This document shows positions 5,371 to 6,575 of a stretch of 6,575 bases of DNA, piece after piece. The DNA is from Parachlamydiaceae bacterium (lineage in GTDB: Bacteria > Chlamydiota > Chlamydiia > Chlamydiales > Parachlamydiaceae). The stretch's first letter is position 1. Every line of letters starts with the position of its first letter. Location of the stretch: NCBI GenBank assembly GCA_030679615.1, contig JAUXSJ010000189.1, positions 1 through 6,575 of the forward strand, read 5' to 3'. Made by a program: the position numbers and the translations under genes. A model generated the notes under the pieces. The model had not been told where the DNA came from, did not search any database, and was given only the letters and a program-made list of their open reading frames with translations.

Positions 5371-6255
5371 ATGAAATTTTTTAAATCTCTATTTTTTGTT
5401 GTGGGGATTAGCTTGTTAACAACTAATCTTCAAGCTAATAGCTTCAATGATCAAGAAAAAACTCAGTTTGAAGAATTAAACTTTGATAATAGCAGTAGTA
5501 GTCATCCTTTTAGAGGGCGAAAAGGAAAAAAGGGACATATTGGTAGACGAGGGCCGATTGGACCTGTCGGACCAAGAGGAGCTGCAGGAACAACTGGAGC
5601 AACGGGAGCAACTGGACCAACAGGAGCACCTGGGGTAGCGGGATTAATTGGAGCCCTTGGAGCAACAGGAGCAGCTGGCGTAGCTGGATTAAATGGTTTA
5701 GATGGAGCAACAGGAGCAACAGGAGCCACAGGGGCAACAGGCGCAACAGGCGCAACAGGAGCCACAGGGCTTGATGGTGCAGGAACAATTATACCATATG
5801 CATCAGGTACACCTATTGTAATGACTTCTATTGCAGGAGGTTTATCAGATACAGGGTCATTAATAGGCTTTGGGAATTCTTTAACGGGTGTTTCCGTGGC
5901 GTCGAGTATAATTGATGGTACGTCTATTAGTAATTTTGCATTTTCAATGCCAAGAGATGGAACAATTACTTCCATTTCAGCTTATTTTTCTAATACAGTT
6001 GCCTTGACATTAGTAGGTAGTACAGTGACAATTACAGCACAATTATATAGTTCTCCAACACCAGATAACACCTTTACTCCTATTCCTGGTGCAAGTGTTA
6101 TTTTAGCACCTCCATTAACCGGTGTCCTTGGTATTGGTAGTACTTCTAATGGTATAACGACTGGTTTAAGCATACCTGTAACTTCTCAAACACGTTTGTT
6201 GATGGTGTTTACAATTCAGGTATCTGGAGTTACTCTTATACAAGTTGTCACTTGA
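5371..6255 (+). CDS. Secreted collagen-like protein with BclB-type C-terminal domain (last nine codons cut off by TGA)
   Basis: This is probably a trimeric surface or secreted protein. Residues 1-22 form a Sec signal peptide (basic MKFFK, hydrophobic core, LQA|NS cleavage). A short acidic linker (23-48) ends in a basic patch. Residues 49-135 are 29 uninterrupted Gly-X-Y triplets: Lys/Arg-rich at first (GRKGKKGHIGRRG), then Pro- and Ala-rich, and ending in seven GAT triplets (112-132). Threonine in such triplets is the glycosylated residue in Bacillus BclA. Residues 137-294 match what I recall of the exosporium BclB-related C-terminal domain: IIPYASGTPI, GFGNS, NFAFSMPRDGTITSISAYFS, VTITAQLYSSPTPDNTFTPIPGA, and GITTGLSIPV. 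That domain normally ends in a GYASxG motif; here the Gly codon is TGA and the rest follows in frame. It stands alone with its own promoter and terminator. The transfer from Firmicutes is inference. Confidence 0.9.
   Translation: MKFFKSLFFVVGISLLTTNLQANSFNDQEKTQFEELNFDNSSSSHPFRGRKGKKGHIGRRGPIGPVGPRGAAGTTGATGATGPTGAPGVAGLIGALGATGAAGVAGLNGLDGATGATGATGATGATGATGATGLDGAGTIIPYASGTPIVMTSIAGGLSDTGSLIGFGNSLTGVSVASSIIDGTSISNFAFSMPRDGTITSISAYFSNTVALTLVGSTVTITAQLYSSPTPDNTFTPIPGASVILAPPLTGVLGIGSTSNGITTGLSIPVTSQTRLLMVFTIQVSGVTLIQVVT
5704..5766 (+). repeat. Seven tandem 9-bp repeats encoding Gly-Ala-Thr
   Basis: Seven consecutive copies of GGN-GCN-ACA encode GAT-GAT and so on (residues 112-132). Copies differ only at the third base of the Gly and Ala codons, so the array is recent or homogenised. 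Gain or loss of units by slippage would keep the frame and change the length of the collagen stalk. Confidence 0.9.
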
Positions 6256-6285
6256 TATGCTAGTGGCGGTTTGACAATAGTGTAA
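6253..6285 (+). other. In-frame continuation beyond the collagen-gene stop (YASGGLTIV then TAA)
   Basis: TGA (6253-6255) is followed in frame by codons for YASGGLTIV and a TAA at 6283-6285. This matches the expected end of the BclB-type domain if the TGA were GGA (Gly), a single T/G difference. The reading is either a nonsense mutation that removes ten residues, a sequencing error, or a stop that is read through. The codons still look undamaged, so the change is recent. Confidence 0.75.
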
Positions 6286-6304
6286 TAATCATTACTTAGT
6301 TATG

Positions 6305-6352
6305 AAAGCTTACTTAAATTAATTGATAAAGGATTTAAGTAAGCTTTTATTT
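6305..6352 (+). terminator. Strong intrinsic terminator of the collagen-like gene
   Basis: A perfect 15-bp stem (6305-6319 with 6333-6347, containing AAGCTTACTTAAAT) encloses a 13-nt loop. It is followed by TTTTATTTATT. The hairpin starts 19 bases after the TAA at 6283-6285. Its complement has an A-flanked stem too, so it may also slow transcription arriving from the minus-strand gene at the right end. Confidence 0.85.
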
Positions 6353-6462
6353 ATTAATGAGTTTATTCTATATCTGCAGCACATAAAATTATATAGGATG
6401 AATATCCTGTCTATCCCATACGTATCAAGATAAAAAAATACTTTACATTTAATGATTTGTAA

Positions 6463-6575
6463 TTATCTAGTCGTATGCGATTGATTCTGAATAGTTTTTG
6501 AATCGCTCTGACGAGCTCTACGCCTTTTTTTATCGTATTCCCACAGTTCCTTCGTCGCTCGTAAACTCGCTTCTC
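6463..6575 (-). CDS. C-terminal end of an unidentified protein (partial)
   Basis: The last 36 codons of a minus-strand gene whose start lies beyond the right edge. The tail reads EASLRATKELWEYDKKRRR, then a polar stretch ending NQSHTTR and TAA (6463-6465). The first part looks like an amphipathic helix followed by a basic cluster. The local GC content is clearly higher than in the flanking spacer, which supports coding. A second minus-strand frame is also open here, down to a TAG near 6415, but its composition (Cys, many Arg, a hydrophobic tail over AT-rich spacer) is less natural. No family can be named from this fragment. Confidence 0.45.
   Translation of the reverse strand, partial: EASLRATKELWEYDKKRRRARQSDSKTIQNQSHTTR

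Noticed and set aside
5502..5975. Long minus-strand frames opposite the collagen region (Pro/Val/Ala- and Leu-rich products)
   Set aside because: They are the antisense image of the Gly-X-Y repeat codons, where stops are rare by composition. They have no ribosome binding site and no family likeness.
5982..6173. Minus-strand frame of 63 codons inside the BclB-type domain
   Set aside because: Antisense shadow of a conserved domain; no upstream signals.

Overview
The window looks like the chromosome of an AT-rich, amoeba-associated member of the Chlamydiae (Parachlamydia/Protochlamydia-like). This rests on the overall style of the MlaE, MlaF and MlaD sequences, the low GC content and gene pairings I associate with that group. 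It is inference, because no rRNA or other decisive marker is present.

Layout. Positions 1-1834 (minus strand) hold an operon in the order mlaE, mlaF, mlaD, encoding an MCE-type ABC lipid transporter; mlaD runs off the left edge. A 183-bp divergent intergenic region follows. It holds a good sigma70-type promoter for the mla operon, with a perfect 12-bp palindrome at the expected start of transcription, and a weaker promoter facing efp. Positions 2018-3560 (plus strand) hold efp (elongation factor P) and an overlapping epmA (EF-P lysyl-ligase), a translation-factor and modifying-enzyme pair.

Positions 3561-4323 have no intact gene. They contain a pair of REP-like, 57-bp inverted repeats (51/57 identical), each built of two small palindromes. 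A shorter outer inverted repeat flanks the pair, and a possible fragment of an RND efflux adaptor gene lies between the arms. Positions 4324-4893 (minus) hold a very AT-rich GNAT-fold protein with a helical N-terminal half. A 477-bp non-coding stretch follows, with one clean hairpin and the promoter of the next gene.

Positions 5371-6255 (plus) encode a secreted collagen-like protein: signal peptide, 29 uninterrupted Gly-X-Y triplets ending in seven perfect Gly-Ala-Thr repeats, and a C-terminal domain of the Bacillus exosporium BclB type. A TGA stop sits exactly where the family has a conserved glycine. The next nine codons read YASGGLTIV and then TAA, so the family's natural C-terminus appears to be cut off by one base change. 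A strong 15-bp-stem terminator follows. The right end holds the last 36 codons of an unidentified minus-strand gene.

The three intact functional blocks (lipid transport, translation of polyproline-type stalls, surface collagen) are not obviously linked. The accessory half (3561-6575) differs in character from the conserved half and looks like a variable region.
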